Assembly (NCBI GenBank): GCA_024803745.1
Contig: JANJXV010000013.1
Coordinates: 57,375,602-57,439,601 of the forward strand
Origin: Megascapheus bottae
Taxonomy: Eukaryota > Chordata > Mammalia > Rodentia > Geomyidae
Length of the DNA: 64,000 nucleotides
Direction: 5' to 3'
Below are positions 38,840 to 49,700 of the stretch, piece after piece. The stretch's first letter is position 1. Each line of letters starts with the position of its first letter. The translations under genes and the position numbers were made by a program. Under the pieces are notes generated by a model. That model saw nothing but the letters and a program-made list of their open reading frames with translations, made no database searches and was not told where the DNA came from.

Positions 38840-40900
38840 ACGGGCTCTCGAGCCTGGACCTGCGGCCTGGCACTGTCCCTGAGCTTTGGCTCCGCAGCCC
38901 GGCTCCCCCACTCCCACCTCTCTGCTGGAGGGTGGAGAGGAGCGGGCGTGGACCCCGCCTGCCCGGCCGCCCGCCTGGGAGGAGGGGAACCACCTGCACC
39001 TGGCCAGACTTTTGTTTTCTTGTTTTAATAATGGAGCAGATAAATCTGTGGAGTCCGATGCCTGCGGGCTTTGGAGCAGATGGTTCTCCACCTGAACACA
39101 AAGGGACCAACCCCTGGCTTGGGTTACACAATGGCCATTTCCTCCCCTCTGCCGCGCGCAGCCCCTGCGAAGGTCCAGCAGGAAAGTCAGGCTGGCCGCC
39201 CACCCCTGCCCAAGCCCCTCTGGGCCCCCCAGGCCCCTGACCCTGGGGAGAAGCGGGACAGCCGAGTGTGGGACAGACGGAGGCCCCCAAAAGAATTTCC
39301 TTTGTTGGGTTTTCCTCCGGCGACTCCCCAGCCTGAGCCGTGGGAAAGGCCGCCGCCCACCTGCTCCGGGCCTAACTTAGCAAACAGGACGTCCCGCCCC
39401 AGCCCGGCTCCGTCCACAATGGCAGGAACCCAGGCCCAGGACCACCAGGCCTTTCCTGAATGCCACGTCCATCCTGCGGCCTGGAGAAGGCCCCGCTGTC
39501 CTGTCCACCGTACCGAGGCTGGCCCGCAGCCCTTCCTGCCAAGCCCTCGGCCTGGTGACGGTGGCCTGGCCCTTAAGACCTGGGGGGCAGGGACCGGCCT
39601 GCCTCCGTCTCATGGGGGGCGAGAGGCCCCATTGGCTGTTGCTGGGGTCAGCTACTGAGGCCGGCACACGGAGGCCGGCACACGGAGGCTCGTGCTGAGC
39701 CCCAGGTAGGGGAGGCAGGGGAAGATAGGTGAGCGCTTCCCATCCACCGGGCTGCCGAGGGCCGGCCGGGCCCCTGTGAGGAAGCCCAGCCCTGCCTGGG
39801 AATGGCGATCCCACCCAGCTGCCCAGGCTCGGCGCTGCCCCTGGGCCGGTCCCCTGGGGCTCACCCAGCACCCACCCCACCTCCTGGCCCAGGGGCTGCA
39901 GCCCCGCCTGCCGCTGCAGGTTCCTTGTGCTGTTCAACAGTGCCACCTGCTGGCCGCTCGGCCTAGCTGCCGCCGGTGGGCCCTGCACCCAGTGCTTGGC
40001 TTTGTTTTCATGGCAGAGGCCAATGGAGGTATCCAGACGGCCCAACAGAAAGGTGACCAGGCGCATAAAATCACTTTACAAAGCGCCTGCAGTTGAGCCT
40101 TCATGGGCAAAGGTGCAGCCTCAGAGAAGCTGGAGAGAGAAGGCCGGGTCAGGGACAGGCTGTCCCCACCACCACGTGACCCCATGAGAACTGACCGAGG
40201 CCCCCAGAACGCCCAGGGTGAGACATGAAAGGGGCCAGGCCCCCCACTGCCCTCCTGCAGCACAGGTGGGGGCCCAACCCAGCACACAGGGGACTGCAGA
40301 GCCCCCCCCCAGCCCAGGGCAGAGCTGAGCGCAAAGGCACTGGAAGAGGAGCTGGGCTCTAGGTAGGAGCAGCAGGGTCTCCGGGGAAGCTGTGACATGT
40401 GGCCCCGGGTCCTGTCCTCACTCACCTGGAAGGCCCATCCCACCACTGAAGTAAGGAGTCTGGCTCCATGTGCCCTGCATGGCCGCCCTTGTTGTCTCCG
40501 AGGCTGGTTGGCTTTCCTATGCGGGTGAAGTGCCCTCCTAGCCCTTTGGCTTAGACTCCACACGCCCTGTGTGGTTTGTGCTCACTGCATCCGGGGCTGC
40601 AGGTCTCTGAGCTCGGAGTCCACCAGCAGTCTCCGGCTCCCCAATGAAGACTCACAATTGGGCCTCTGAAGTGGCAGTGTCCCTGGTTCCCTCCCCCACC
40701 CTCCCATGGCAAGGCAGTCCCCGGTGTCAGGGGTGGGCCTAGACCCTCCAGATCACGCGCTGAAGGTCTTAGTGGGAAAACGCCAAAGTTCCCAAGATGG
40801 GAGTCATCTTGTCTTCTGATTCCAGACTGCAACGCCCGTGTCTGCTGGTGGCTCTGGCCTGCTGGGCTCCTGGGCTCTCAACTTCTCCACCTCCATGGCC
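38840..40900. other. GC-rich intergenic region with a possible conserved element
   Basis: At 39000-39150 an AT-richer stretch (TTTTAATAATGGAGCAGATA, CAGATGG, CACCTG) stands out in GC-rich DNA and could be an enhancer; this is a guess from composition. Two 17-bp copies of GGCCGGCACACGGAGG lie at 39659-39690. No gene seen. Confidence 0.35.
39941..39957 (+). promoter_or_regulatory. Candidate CTCF site
   Basis: TGCCACCTGCTGGCCGC resembles the CTCF core on the plus strand. Confidence 0.35.
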
Positions 40901-40911
40901 TGAGCTGATTT

Positions 40912-41168
40912 TTTTTTTAAATTAGCTTTTTTGTCCTCGGGCTTGAACTCAGGGTCTGGGCACAGCCGCTGAGTCTCTCTGTGCTCAAGGCAAGTGCTCT
41001 ACCACTTGAGCCACAGCCACGGCGCCACGTCTGGCTTCTTTTTTGGGTAGTTTATTCGAGATCAAGAGTCTCAGGGACTTTTCCACTCAGGCTGGCTTCA
41101 AACTGTGGTCATCGGATCTCAGCTTCTCGAGTAGCTGGGATTACAGGCGTGAGCCACCAGCGCCTGGT
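40912..41168 (-). mobile_element. Complete composite SINE with 12-bp target duplication
   Basis: Starts with poly(T), then CGGGCTTGAACTCAGGGTCT, CTCTACCACTTGAGCCACAG, CTCGAGTAGCTGGGATTACA and GGCGTGAGCCACCAGCGCC. CTGAGCTGATTT flanks it at 40900-40911 and 41169-41180. This is one of the best-preserved copies and defines the full element as about 257 bp. Confidence 0.92.
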
Positions 41169-41180
41169 CTGAGCTGATTT

Positions 41181-42225
41181 CTTAAGTTCTCCTCTTCCTC
41201 TCTCCCTCCCTTTTCCTTCCTAAATGCAGTGTGTGCGTCTATACGCAGATGGACTTAGACCTAGCTACGGTGTGTTTGCCTGTGTCTGTGTTGATATTTG
41301 TAGAGAAAACCACCAGAAGAAGCAGGCACGTCCTTCCAGCCCCACACACGCATCCAGCGCTGGCCTCGAGAGGACAGTCAGGCAACCCTGAGACTGGTTG
41401 AGCGTGGCAGGCGGGCACAGGGTGGAGGTGGGTGGTGTGGAGCAAGGCAGCCTTCCCCAGGATGCAGGCTGGGCAGCAGGTTTGGGGAGAGGAAGCACTG
41501 GGGGCCGGAGACAAAGGCATGGGAGGGTAAGGGGCAGGGTTCCAGGTGGGGCCTGGCGCTCGGCCTCGCAGGTCGGCCTCCCCCGGGTCCCATATCTCAT
41601 CTCTGCCGTGGCTGGGAAAGCAGACATCCCACATCCACGAGTCCCTGGGCCCGGGCATCCGGGCAACTATCCACTATGAACATCTGAGGCTCCTCCAGGA
41701 CCTCAGCCTCGCCTCGTGCAGCTTTTATTCCCCCCACACCCCCCCGCCCCCTGTCCCACCGGTCTGGAGCCCTGGTGATGAGGCCGGGAGGCCAGGCTTC
41801 CCGCTGCATTAGTTAACTGCAGGCAGCAAAAAGAATTCACACTCCCAAGACATTGCCAATGCCCGGCCCCTGTCACAGCCGGGGGTAGACGGCTCACAGA
41901 GGTTGCCAGGGGACAGCGCTGTCCGAGGACCAGCCGGGGCCTGGCCCGCTGTGCACCCAGCCGTGTCACAAGCTTCCTCCCAGAGTGTGGGATTCTCAAT
42001 CCCAGTCTGGCTGGGGGAGTGGGGGGACCACCTCGCTGGCCCCTGGGTATGCCCTGCCGCCCTCTGCTGGCCTGCGCTGGCCTTGCAGGTGTCTGAGGAC
42101 CCAGGGGCTCCCGCAGCCAGCCAGGATTCCAGCCCCACCAGAGGCTGGCTTGTGGTTCCTGGGCCTCTGGACCCCCCACCCAACTCCACAGAGACACTCA
42201 CCGAGCGCTGGTGCTGAGACTGTGG
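41181..42225. other. Intergenic, no gene
   Basis: GC-rich DNA with overlapping frames on both strands. A CTCF-like site lies at 42057. No product recognised. Confidence 0.45.
42057..42072 (-). promoter_or_regulatory. Candidate CTCF site
   Basis: The minus strand reads GGCCAGCAGAGGGCGG, a good match to the CTCF core CCASYAGRKGGCRS. Confidence 0.5.
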
Positions 42226-42229
42226 GGGG

Positions 42230-42430
42230 GGGGGAGTGTCCAGGGCTTGAACTGGCCTGGGCGCTGTCCCTGAGCTCTTCAGAGCAAGGCTACCACCCTA
42301 CCCTTGAGCCAAGCCCACTTCCTGAGATAAGAGTCTCAGGCCCTTTAGTGCCTGGGCTGGCTTTGAACCTTGATCCTCAGATCTCAGCCTCCTGAGATTA
42401 CAGGCATGAGCCACTGTGCCTGGCATGGGG
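42230..42430 (-). mobile_element. Composite SINE, minus orientation
   Basis: GGGCTTGAACTGGCCTGGGC, GAGATAAGAGTCTCAGGCCC, GGCTTTGAACCTTGATCCTC and CAGGCATGAGCCACTGTGCC in order. Confidence 0.85.
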
Positions 42431-42935
42431 CTGAGACGTTTTTTCTTTCAAAGCTATGGCTCTCTTTATTAGCATATATTACTTGTCCAAGGAGGGGAGG
42501 GGTGCTTTGAGACATCTTTACACATTTATGACATATCTCAATCAACCTTAAGCCCTTTAAGTAATTATCATGGCAGTCTCAAAGACACAAAGATATAGAT
42601 CTCATTTGTACACAGGAGGATGAATTATCACAGAAACTGAAATCACTGAGTAAAATAATACATAGGACATCCCCACCCTGCCCTCTGTCTTTTGCTGGTT
42701 ATTTTCCAAGACAGACTTTTCTGCTCAGGCTAGATTTAAATCACAGTCCTCTGGATCTTGGCCTTCTGACTTGTTAGGATTACAGGGGAGTCGCCAGTGC
42801 CTGCCAAAGCGTTATCCTAAATATTGTTTTGTTTTTGGCCCAGCCCTGGGGCTTAAATTCAGGGCCTGAACACTGTCTCTGAGCTTTTCTGCTCTAGGCT
42901 AGCACACTACTGCACAGTGCCATGGCCCACTAATA
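42431..42935 (-). mobile_element. Decayed SINE fragments and AT-rich filler
   Basis: 42431-42660 is AT-rich and unassigned. 42690-42805 (CAGACTTTTCTGCTCAGGCT, TTAGGATTACAGG) and 42825-42925 (GGGGCTTAAATTCAGGGCCT) are SINE pieces. Confidence 0.5.
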
Positions 42936-42936
42936 G

Positions 42937-43148
42937 ATTTCTTTTTTTTTTTTTTTTTTTTTTGCCAGTCCTGGGCTTGAGCTCGGGCCTGAGCACTGTC
43001 CTTGGACTTTCTCAAGGCTAGAGCTCTACCACTTGAGCCTCAGCACCACTTCCGGCTTTTTTCTATGTATGTGGTACCGAGGAATTGAACCCGGGTCTTT
43101 GTGCTTGCTAGGCAAGCACTCTACCACAAGGCCAAACTCCCGGCGCCA
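42937..43148 (-). mobile_element. ID-like dimeric SINE, minus orientation
   Basis: Long poly(T), CCAGTCCTGGGCTTGAGCTC, CTCTACCACTTGAGCCTCAG, GGTACCGAGGAATTGAACCC and GCTTGCTAGGCAAGCACTCT: a full-length, well-preserved copy. Confidence 0.92.
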
Positions 43149-43184
43149 AATAATAGCTTTTTTTTTAAAAAAAAATTACATTTG

Positions 43185-43395
43185 GAAGCCAGATGTGGTA
43201 GCTCATGCCTGTAATCCTAGCTACTCAGGAGGCTGAGATCTGAGGATGAAGATTCAAAGCCAGCCCAGGCACAAAATGACCTGAGACTCTTATCTCCAAT
43301 TAACCTCTAGAAAATGGGAAGTGGGGCTTGGCTCAAGGGCAGGGCGGTAGCCTGGAGCTCAGAGTCAGTAGGCCCATGATGCACGCGTGTGCGCG

Positions 43396-43431
<36 letters not shown>

Positions 43432-43436
43432 TTTTA
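43185..43436 (+). mobile_element. Composite SINE, plus orientation, with (CA)n tail
   Basis: GCTCATGCCTGTAATCCTAG, CTACTCAGGAGGCTGAGATC, GATTCAAAGCCAGCCCAGGC and TTATCTCCAATTAACC in order. An alternating GTGCGCGCACGCACACAC run follows at 43385-43428. Confidence 0.88.
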
Positions 43437-43437
43437 C

Positions 43438-43640
43438 TTGGGCTTGGATTGTAGTTTAGTAGTAGAGTGCTTATCCAGAATGCATGAAACCCTGGGTTCC
43501 ATTCCTCAGTACCACATACACAGAAAAGGCGGGAAGTGGTGCTGTGGTTCAAGACTGTGGTAAGACTTAAGCAAAAGAACCTCAGGGACAGTGCCCAGGC
43601 CCTGAGTTCAAGCCCTAGGACTGGCAAAAAAAGAAAAAAT
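43438..43640 (+). mobile_element. ID-like dimeric SINE
   Basis: GTTTAGTAGTAGAGTGCTTA, GGGTTCCATTCCTCAGTACC and the second monomer to GGCAAAAAAAGAAAAAA. Confidence 0.88.
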
Positions 43641-43741
43641 CCTTGAGGTTGTATGTCTGAAAAAGGTTTGGAAAGTTAAAACCTTCATTTATCTATTGAA
43701 ATAGCAATCAGACATACAACTGATATACAAAAAGAAAAGCA

Positions 43742-43855
43742 GATTGGAAGTGGCTCTGTAGCTCAAGGGGTAGGGTAAAAGCCTTGAGCTGAGGAGCTCA
43801 GGGACAATGCCCAGGCCCAGAGTTCAAGTCCCACAACTAACAAAAAATACAGATA
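43742..43855 (+). mobile_element. Single ID-like right monomer
   Basis: GCTCTGTAGCTCAAGGGGTA, AGCTCAGGGACAATGCCCAG and CAAGTCCCACAAC with an A-rich end: the second monomer on its own. Confidence 0.75.
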
Positions 43856-44024
43856 ATTTTGAAATCTTTTTGAAAGGTCCAGAAGCAGAAAAAAAACGAT
43901 GTGTAAGGGTTGTCAGGGAGGAAGCACAGTATCTAAATGACTTCTTTAAAAAAAAAAAAAGGGAGAAAAGAAAAACTTTGCAATTCAAATTTCTTTCCTT
44001 TTTCCCTTCACCACCCCCCTACCT

Positions 44025-44272
44025 TTTTTTTTTTTTTTTTTTTTGGTCATGGGGCTTGAACTCAACCTGCACTGTCCCTGAACTCTTCAGCTCAAGGCCA
44101 CCACCCTACCCTTGAGCCAAGCCCACTTCCCATTTTCTAGAGGTTAATTAGAGATAAGAGTCTCAGGTCCTTTTGTGCCCAGGCTGGCTTTGAACCTTGA
44201 TCCTCAGATCTCAGCCTCCTGAGTAGCTAGGGTTATAGGCGTGAGCCACCACACTTGGCATGGGGCTGAGAC
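44025..44272 (-). mobile_element. Composite SINE, minus orientation
   Basis: A 20+ nt poly(T) is followed by GGGGCTTGAACTCAACCTGC, TTAGAGATAAGAGTCTCAGG and CTCCTGAGTAGCTAGGGTTA. Confidence 0.9.
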
Positions 44273-44274
44273 TT

Positions 44275-44805
44275 TTTAAGACTGGAGACCTCGGCCATCC
44301 TAGATTCTTCTGGACTTGCTCAGGAAGCAGGAGAGCCAGCACTTTTCCTGGGGCGTCCCCGCTGCCTCCCGCAGCAGCATGGAGTCAGCTCTGTGAGGGG
44401 ACCCGTGGCCACCCCGGGCCCTGGAGGTGACTCCAGCACGGCCACCTGGAAGCAGAGTGGGCACCCAGACATGGGCAGCCTCTGCCAGGAAAAGCCTCCC
44501 TCACAGTACTGACCTGGAGGATGGCGTGCAGGGGAGGGGCCGGGGAAGGCCCAGGGCAGCCAGAGCTCCAGGTCTCTCTACCACCCCCTCCTTCCTCCCC
44601 TCCCTCCCCACCCCCTCCTGGTGACACTGGCATGCAGGGCTGCCTGGCTGCGCCCTCTGGTGGCTGTTTGGTGTCAATCCCAGATTTCAGCCCCTTCTCT
44701 GGGGCAGTGGAAACCTCAAGCTACCAAGTACAAGCCCACCAGCCCCGCTCAGCTGTGCCACAGCCATCAGCTCTGTCCCCATCCTCTTCTCGGAAGCTGG
44801 GTGGG

Positions 44806-44851
<46 letters not shown>

Positions 44852-45560
44852 ATCTATGTGTGCAGGTGCATGTGTGTGTGCATGCATGCATGCGTGTGCC
44901 TAGATCCCAGGGTGTGCTTTCATGTATGTTTGTGTTTTAGATTTAGCTTCTGTGCATGAGAGAACAGTCGTGCCGTTTGCCTCTCTGAGTCTGACTTACG
45001 ATTTGTTCCGTGTCCAGCCAAATAACATAGTGAGCAGCATTCGCTGTGCCCAGGTGCCAGGCTTCCCGACAGCCTCCTCTGCCATGGGGCGCGGGCTCTT
45101 CCACGGCGGCGGTGCAGCCGTGGGCACAGTGGTCCCGGCTGGCAGTGCCCTGGGTGGAGGCCCAGACGGGTGTCTTCACCACGGTGGTGAGCGGGTGTGG
45201 CAGCACCCACCGGCCTGCAGGCTGAGACGGCGCCCAGGCACGCAAGTTCCAGAAGACATCTCAACAAAGACGCTGGGTCTGGGGCGCGCATCTGTGGCTC
45301 CAGCCCCGCCTTTGCGAGGGCCACACCCAGGCATTTCATTGCTTCATTGGTTTTCGTGAATTGAATTAGTGCCCTGATTCCTGCCTCGTCCTGTGTTCAT
45401 GTCTGCGTGAGCAACCAGACGTATGTTCAAACTATCTACATATATGAACCAACCCCTGTCTTTCGAGGGATTGGCTTTGCGCCCTGCTATCTTTCCAGGG
45501 TACTTACCAGTTCTAGAAGGGTTTTGTTGTCGTGCTGTTCTTTTTTGGTTGTCTGGTTTT
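44275..45560. other. Intergenic with (TG)n microsatellite
   Basis: Pure TG repeat at 44809-44842, followed by irregular TGCATG-type sequence to 44900. Otherwise GC-rich DNA without a recognised gene. Confidence 0.5.
44650..44665 (-). promoter_or_regulatory. Strong candidate CTCF site
   Basis: The minus strand reads AGCCACCAGAGGGCGC, an essentially perfect CTCF core. It is the best of the five such words in the window. Confidence 0.6.
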
Positions 45561-45564
45561 GGTT

Positions 45565-45762
45565 TTGTTTTGAGCAGTTGTGGGACTTTGAACTCAGAGC
45601 CTGGCTGCTGTCCCTGGGCTTTTGTGCTCAAGGCTGCTACTCTACTACTTGAGCCACAGCTCCACGTTGGCTTTTTGGTGGTTAAGTGAAGATCAGCCTG
45701 GGCTGGCTTGATCTCAGCTCCAGGATCCAGGCGTGAGCCACAGTGCCCAGCCTATCAGTGTC
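45565..45762 (-). mobile_element. Composite SINE, minus orientation
   Basis: GGGACTTTGAACTCAGAGCC, CTACTACTTGAGCCACAGCT and CAGGCGTGAGCCACAGTGCC in order. It sits at the end of a LINE-1 fragment. Confidence 0.82.
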
Positions 45763-46196
45763 TTTGGTCAGATCAGTAGACTCTGTTACGTGCGGGATCA
45801 TGGCATCAGCAAGGTGAGAGAATTTGATTTCTTCTTTCCCTATTGGAATCACTTCTCTTTCTCCCGCCTTATTGCTCTGGAAGTCTAGAAGCATACTGCA
45901 TGAGAAGGGGGAGGCGGACATCCTTCTGTCTCTCCTGACTTCATTAAGTCTAGAAGCACACTGCATGAGAAGGGGGAGGCGGGAGGAGGCGGACATCCTT
46001 CTCCCTTTCCTGACTTCATTAAGTTCAATTTCATCTTTTCTACGCCTAGCACCTTCAGAGGTTCTATCATGAAAGCATTTTTGTCAAAGGCTTTTTCTGT
46101 GTCAACTGAGATGACTGCGATGCCATCCTTGTATCTCTGGAGTGAAACAAATTGGACCATGGCGTATAATTTCTTAAAATCTGTTGTTGAATTCTT
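45763..46196 (-). mobile_element. LINE-1 ORF2 fragment (reverse transcriptase region)
   Basis: Minus-strand translation gives ISVDTEKAFDKNAFMIEPL and further on IGKEEIKFSHLADAMIPHVT, which correspond to the L1 ORF2 fingers/palm motifs (DAEKAFDK and IGKEEVKLSLFADDMI in intact copies). The catalytic FADD is changed to HLAD, and the stretch between is largely deleted. A ~65-bp internal duplication (GTCTAGAAGCA...ACATCCTTCT at 45885 and 45948) lies in the deleted part. The copy is dead. Confidence 0.88.
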
Positions 46197-46422
46197 TTTG
46201 TGTGTGTGGGGGGGTCATGAGCTTGAACTCTGGGTCTGGCTCTTCAGCTCAAGGATACCGTTCTACCCTGAGCTAAGCCCCACTTCCCATTTTCTAGAGG
46301 TTAATTGGAGATAAGAGTCTCAGGTCCTTTTGTGCCCAGGCTGGCTTTGAACCTTGATCCTCAGACCTCAGCCTCCTGAGTAGCTAGGATGACAGGCATG
46401 AGCCACCAGACCCCTGGCTTAC
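46197..46422 (-). mobile_element. Composite SINE inserted in LINE-1
   Basis: TGAGCTTGAACTCTGGGTCT, TTAATTGGAGATAAGAGTCT, GGCTTTGAACCTTGATCCTC and CCTGAGTAGCTAGGATGACA. LINE-1 sequence resumes on its right side. Confidence 0.9.
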
Positions 46423-47570
46423 CTCCATTTTTCTTAACCTTAGTCTCTCCTTTTATTTCTTGAGTGACTTACCTGTTATTCAAAAATGTGTTGTTCAATC
46501 TCCATGTGTTTGAATATTTTGTTGTAGCCTTTGCTAATTTCATTATTGGCAAAAAGACTCTGTGGGCTTATTTCAATTTTCCTAGATTTGCACAGGCTTG
46601 CTTTGCCTCCTGAAATCTGGTCCATTTTGGAGAAGGTTCCCTGGGCCGCTGAGCAGAATGTGTACAGGAGGAAACGGGGTGAAGTTCTCTGAGGACGTGT
46701 GTTCCGTCCACTGGGGCTGTGGTCATTGGGTTCTGAGGTTTCTCTGCGGAGCGGGGTTTTGGTGAGCCAGCGGTCATGGGAGCCGCCCCTGTGGTTGGCT
46801 GGGGCCCTCGGTTCCTGTGAGTCCCCGAACGCTGGCTTGACAAATCTGGGCACTCCAGGGTGCGGTGCACATTTGTCTGACCTGCACAGGCTTCCTTCAT
46901 GGATCCTTCCCTTCGCAGTCTCTTCTTACAGATTTCAGCCTGCAGTCGATTTTATCCCATCTCAGCATGTCGACTCCCGCCTTTCTTCCATTTTACAGGG
47001 TCATCTTCCTGGAGGATCTTTGTCGTAGACAAAGGGGTGTCTTCCCTTGGAACTGTGTCTGTCTCTGGCAGTGAGGTGTGTTTCGTGGCCAAGGCAAATG
47101 GTTGGCTCTTGTGTTTGGACGCAGGCCGCAGGCCATCGTCTTTTGAATGGAGGACTGAGCGCACGCGCCCGTGTTCGCTGGACTGTCGAGACGTCTGCCG
47201 TGTGTCTGTCTGCCATGTTGTCGTCTTCCCAGTGCTTGCATGTCGCCTCTTCCTGTTCCATTATTCTGATCCTCCAGCAGGCTGCGTCCGTCCTCCTCGT
47301 TCTGGGGCTGGGCCGAGGGTCCTGCGGGGCACTGCTTTGGTGCTGGTGAATCCCCACCCGCGTGGCCACTGCCTTACTCCCCCATGGGCGCTGAAGGACA
47401 GCTCCTCTGAGCCCCGTGGCCTGAGCCCCGTGGCTGCATGGCATCTTTCCAGGCCTCCTGGCACTTCCTGTGTCTATTGAGAAAGCTGCTGTTCTAGCAG
47501 CTGCCGTCAGAGGTCGCTGGGCCCCCGAGCATGGCTGCTTTCCTTGTCTTCTTTCGTCCTATAGGTTGAA
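46423..47570 (-). mobile_element. LINE-1 ORF2 fragment, GC-drifted
   Basis: Words of antisense L1 ORF2 occur in the right order: TCCATTTTGGAGAAGGTTCC, GCTGAGCAGAATGTGTA, AAATCTGGGCACTCC, GATTTTATCCCATC and TCTTCCATTTTACAGG. The part at 46690-47570 is far richer in GC than any young L1. It is interrupted by stops and frameshifts. Confidence 0.7.
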
Positions 47571-47579
47571 TGTTAGTGG

Positions 47580-48112
47580 AAGGGAAAAGTGAGGAGTGAG
47601 GAGGAGGAGGAGGGGGTAGAGTGGGGAGGTGAGAAAGTAGAGGTGGAATGGAAGGTGAGGAGGTAGGAAAGTGGAGTGGGGAGGTGAGGAGGCGGGGAGG
47701 TGAGGGGGTAGAGTGGGGAGGTGAGGAGGCGGGGAGGTGAGGGGGTAGAGTGGGGAGGTGAGGAGGCGGGGAGGTGAGGGGGTAGAGTGGGGAGGTGAGG
47801 AGGCGGGGAGGTGAGGGGGTAGAGTGGGGAGGTGAGGAGGCGGGGAGGTGAGGGGGTAGAGTGGGGAGGTGAGGAGGCGGGGAGGTGAGGGGGTAGAGTG
47901 GGGAGGTGAGGAGGCGGGGAGGTGAGGGGGTAGAGTGGGGAGGTGAGGCGGCGGGGAGGTGAGGGGGTAGAGTGGGGAGGTGAGGAGGCGGGGAGGTGAG
48001 GGGGTAGAGTGGGGAGGTGAGGCGGTGGGGAGGTGAGGGGGTAGAGTGGGGAGGTGAGGCAGTGGGGAGGTGAGGGGGTAGAGTGGGGAGGTGAGGCGGC
48101 GGGGAGGTGCTG
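47580..48112. repeat. 37-bp G-rich minisatellite
   Basis: Unit GTGAGGAGGCGGGGAGGTGA + GGGGGTAGAGTGGGGAG, 37 bp, about 12 regular copies from 47665 with a decayed start. The minus-strand peptide has a 37-residue period (three units), as expected. Each unit carries several runs of four or five G. Confidence 0.95.
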
Positions 48113-48129
48113 TCTTATCAGCAATGTCC

Positions 48130-48275
48130 TACACCACTTTGTGGCCGCCAGCGCAAAGGCCACGCGAGAGCTGGGCACCCTGGCCCTCGCCTGCAACCCT
48201 GGCTGCGGAGCCCTGAGGATCACGGTTCAAGCCGCCCGTGGCCTGAACGCTCAAGAGACTCTTGTTACCTGGCCC
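48130..48275 (+). mobile_element. GC-drifted partial composite SINE
   Basis: GCCTGCAACCCTGGCTGCGG, GAGGATCACGGTTCAAGCC and AGAGACTCTTGTTACC correspond to family landmarks in plus orientation with many AT-to-GC changes. Confidence 0.6.
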
Positions 48276-48555
48276 TTCTCTGGGGTCCCCTCTGGGCTGC
48301 AGTCCACACCCGGCATGGCCACCCCTTCCCTCGGTCCCTTCCCTGCCGACAGCCCAGCCTCGCAGCTCCCTTCTGCCTTCCGGTCAGGTGCAGCCTGGTC
48401 TGGGGCCTGCAGTTCAGAAGCTGGTGGTCTGGTGCTTTCTCCTCGTCACCCCACTAGACCCTGACAGTCGGCACACACAGCCTCCCACAGGACGGAGCTC
48501 TTTAACGAGTCCTGCTCCCCTCCCTTCCGGCTCCTTTCCGCTACATTGGCTTCTC
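48276..48555. other. Intergenic, nothing recognised
   Basis: GC-rich filler between the SINE and a LINE-1 3' end. Confidence 0.4.
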
Positions 48556-49390
48556 ATTGTCAGAGTGCAGAGACTATGTGTCTGGAGACTTCCTCTCTTT
48601 TATTTGGGGGGATTCTTTTCACTCCGTGTATTATGTACGTACGAAGGGGTGCTCGGGCATTATAATTGGGTGCTTTTCTTCTGAGACCGTCCACTTTGGG
48701 TTCCATTGTATATGTGTTTCTTGGTTCCTCGTTCTCCACCTCCCACCAGCACTTGTTGTTGTCTGAGTTCAGAATCTTGGCCACTCTGACCAGGGTTGTT
48801 TTGGCCTGCATTTCCTTTCTGCCCAGGGATGATGAGCATTTCTTTGGGTGTTTCTTGCCATCCTCACCCCTGCTTCTGAGAAGTCTCTTCTTAGCTCCCT
48901 TGCGCATTTAGTGATTGGGGTATTTAGTCAGGGAGGGGTTAGTCTCCTGAGCTCCCTGTGTGTGCTGGACATTAGGCCTTTGTCTCACGCACTGCTGGTA
49001 AAGATCTTTCCCCGATGGGTTGACTGTCTTTCTAGTTTACTTGTTATGTCCTTAACTGTGCAGAAACTTTATTTTAACGCCGTCCCATTTGTTGACTCTC
49101 TATCTCATCTGTCGTGCCCCTGGGACTCTGTTCAGAAAGTTCCTGCCGTGCCTGTAAGTTCTAATGTCTCCCCTATTCTGCCTTGCAGTAGCTTCAGCAT
49201 TCCAGGTCTGATGTTGAGGTCTTTGGTCCATTTTGAGTTGATGGCAGCTCATGGTGACACTTCCGATTTTCTGCATGTGGCCTTAACATTTTCATTGGAA
49301 CTATTCATTAATGCAGTGTTGATCTCCAGTTTCTGGCTGCTTTTTCCCATGCATCATTTTTTCTCACCTTCCTTGGCCTCAGAACATAAT
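48556..49390 (-). mobile_element. LINE-1 3' end (ORF2 C-terminus and 3' region)
   Basis: Minus-strand translation includes KKHPKKCSSSLGRKEMQAKT, matching the ORF2 C-terminal segment that precedes the conserved stop region. Upstream on the same strand, antisense words GTCTTTGGTCCATTTTGAGT, CAGAAACTTTATTTTAACGC and CATTTCCTTTCTGCCCAGGG follow L1 order. It is a separate insertion from the copy at 45.8-47.5 kb because the 3' end lies upstream of that copy's 5' part. Confidence 0.82.
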
Positions 49391-49395
49391 TTTCT

Positions 49396-49680
49396 GTGTG
49401 TGTGCATGCGTGTGTGTGTGTGCGTGTGCATGCGTGTGTGTGTGTGAGTGACTGAACGTGTACATGCATCTATGCTGGCACTGGGGCTTGAACTCAAGGC
49501 TTCACGCTGTCCCTTAGCTTTTTACACAGGACTAGCGCTCTACCATTTGAGCCACATCTCACCTTCTGGCTTTTTGGTGATTAAGTGGAGATAAGAGTCT
49601 CATGGACTTTTCTGCCTGGGCTGGCTTTGAACCACCATCCTCCCAACTCAACCTCCTAAGAAGCTGGGGTTAGAGACATG
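49396..49680 (-). mobile_element. (TG)n plus composite SINE, minus orientation
   Basis: TGTGTGTGCATGCGTG repeat at 49397-49447, then GGGGCTTGAACTCAAGGCTT, CTCTACCATTTGAGCCACAT, GTGGAGATAAGAGTCTCATG and GGCTTTGAACCACCATCCTC. Confidence 0.85.
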
Positions 49681-49700
49681 AGCTGTCCTGGGAACCCTCC

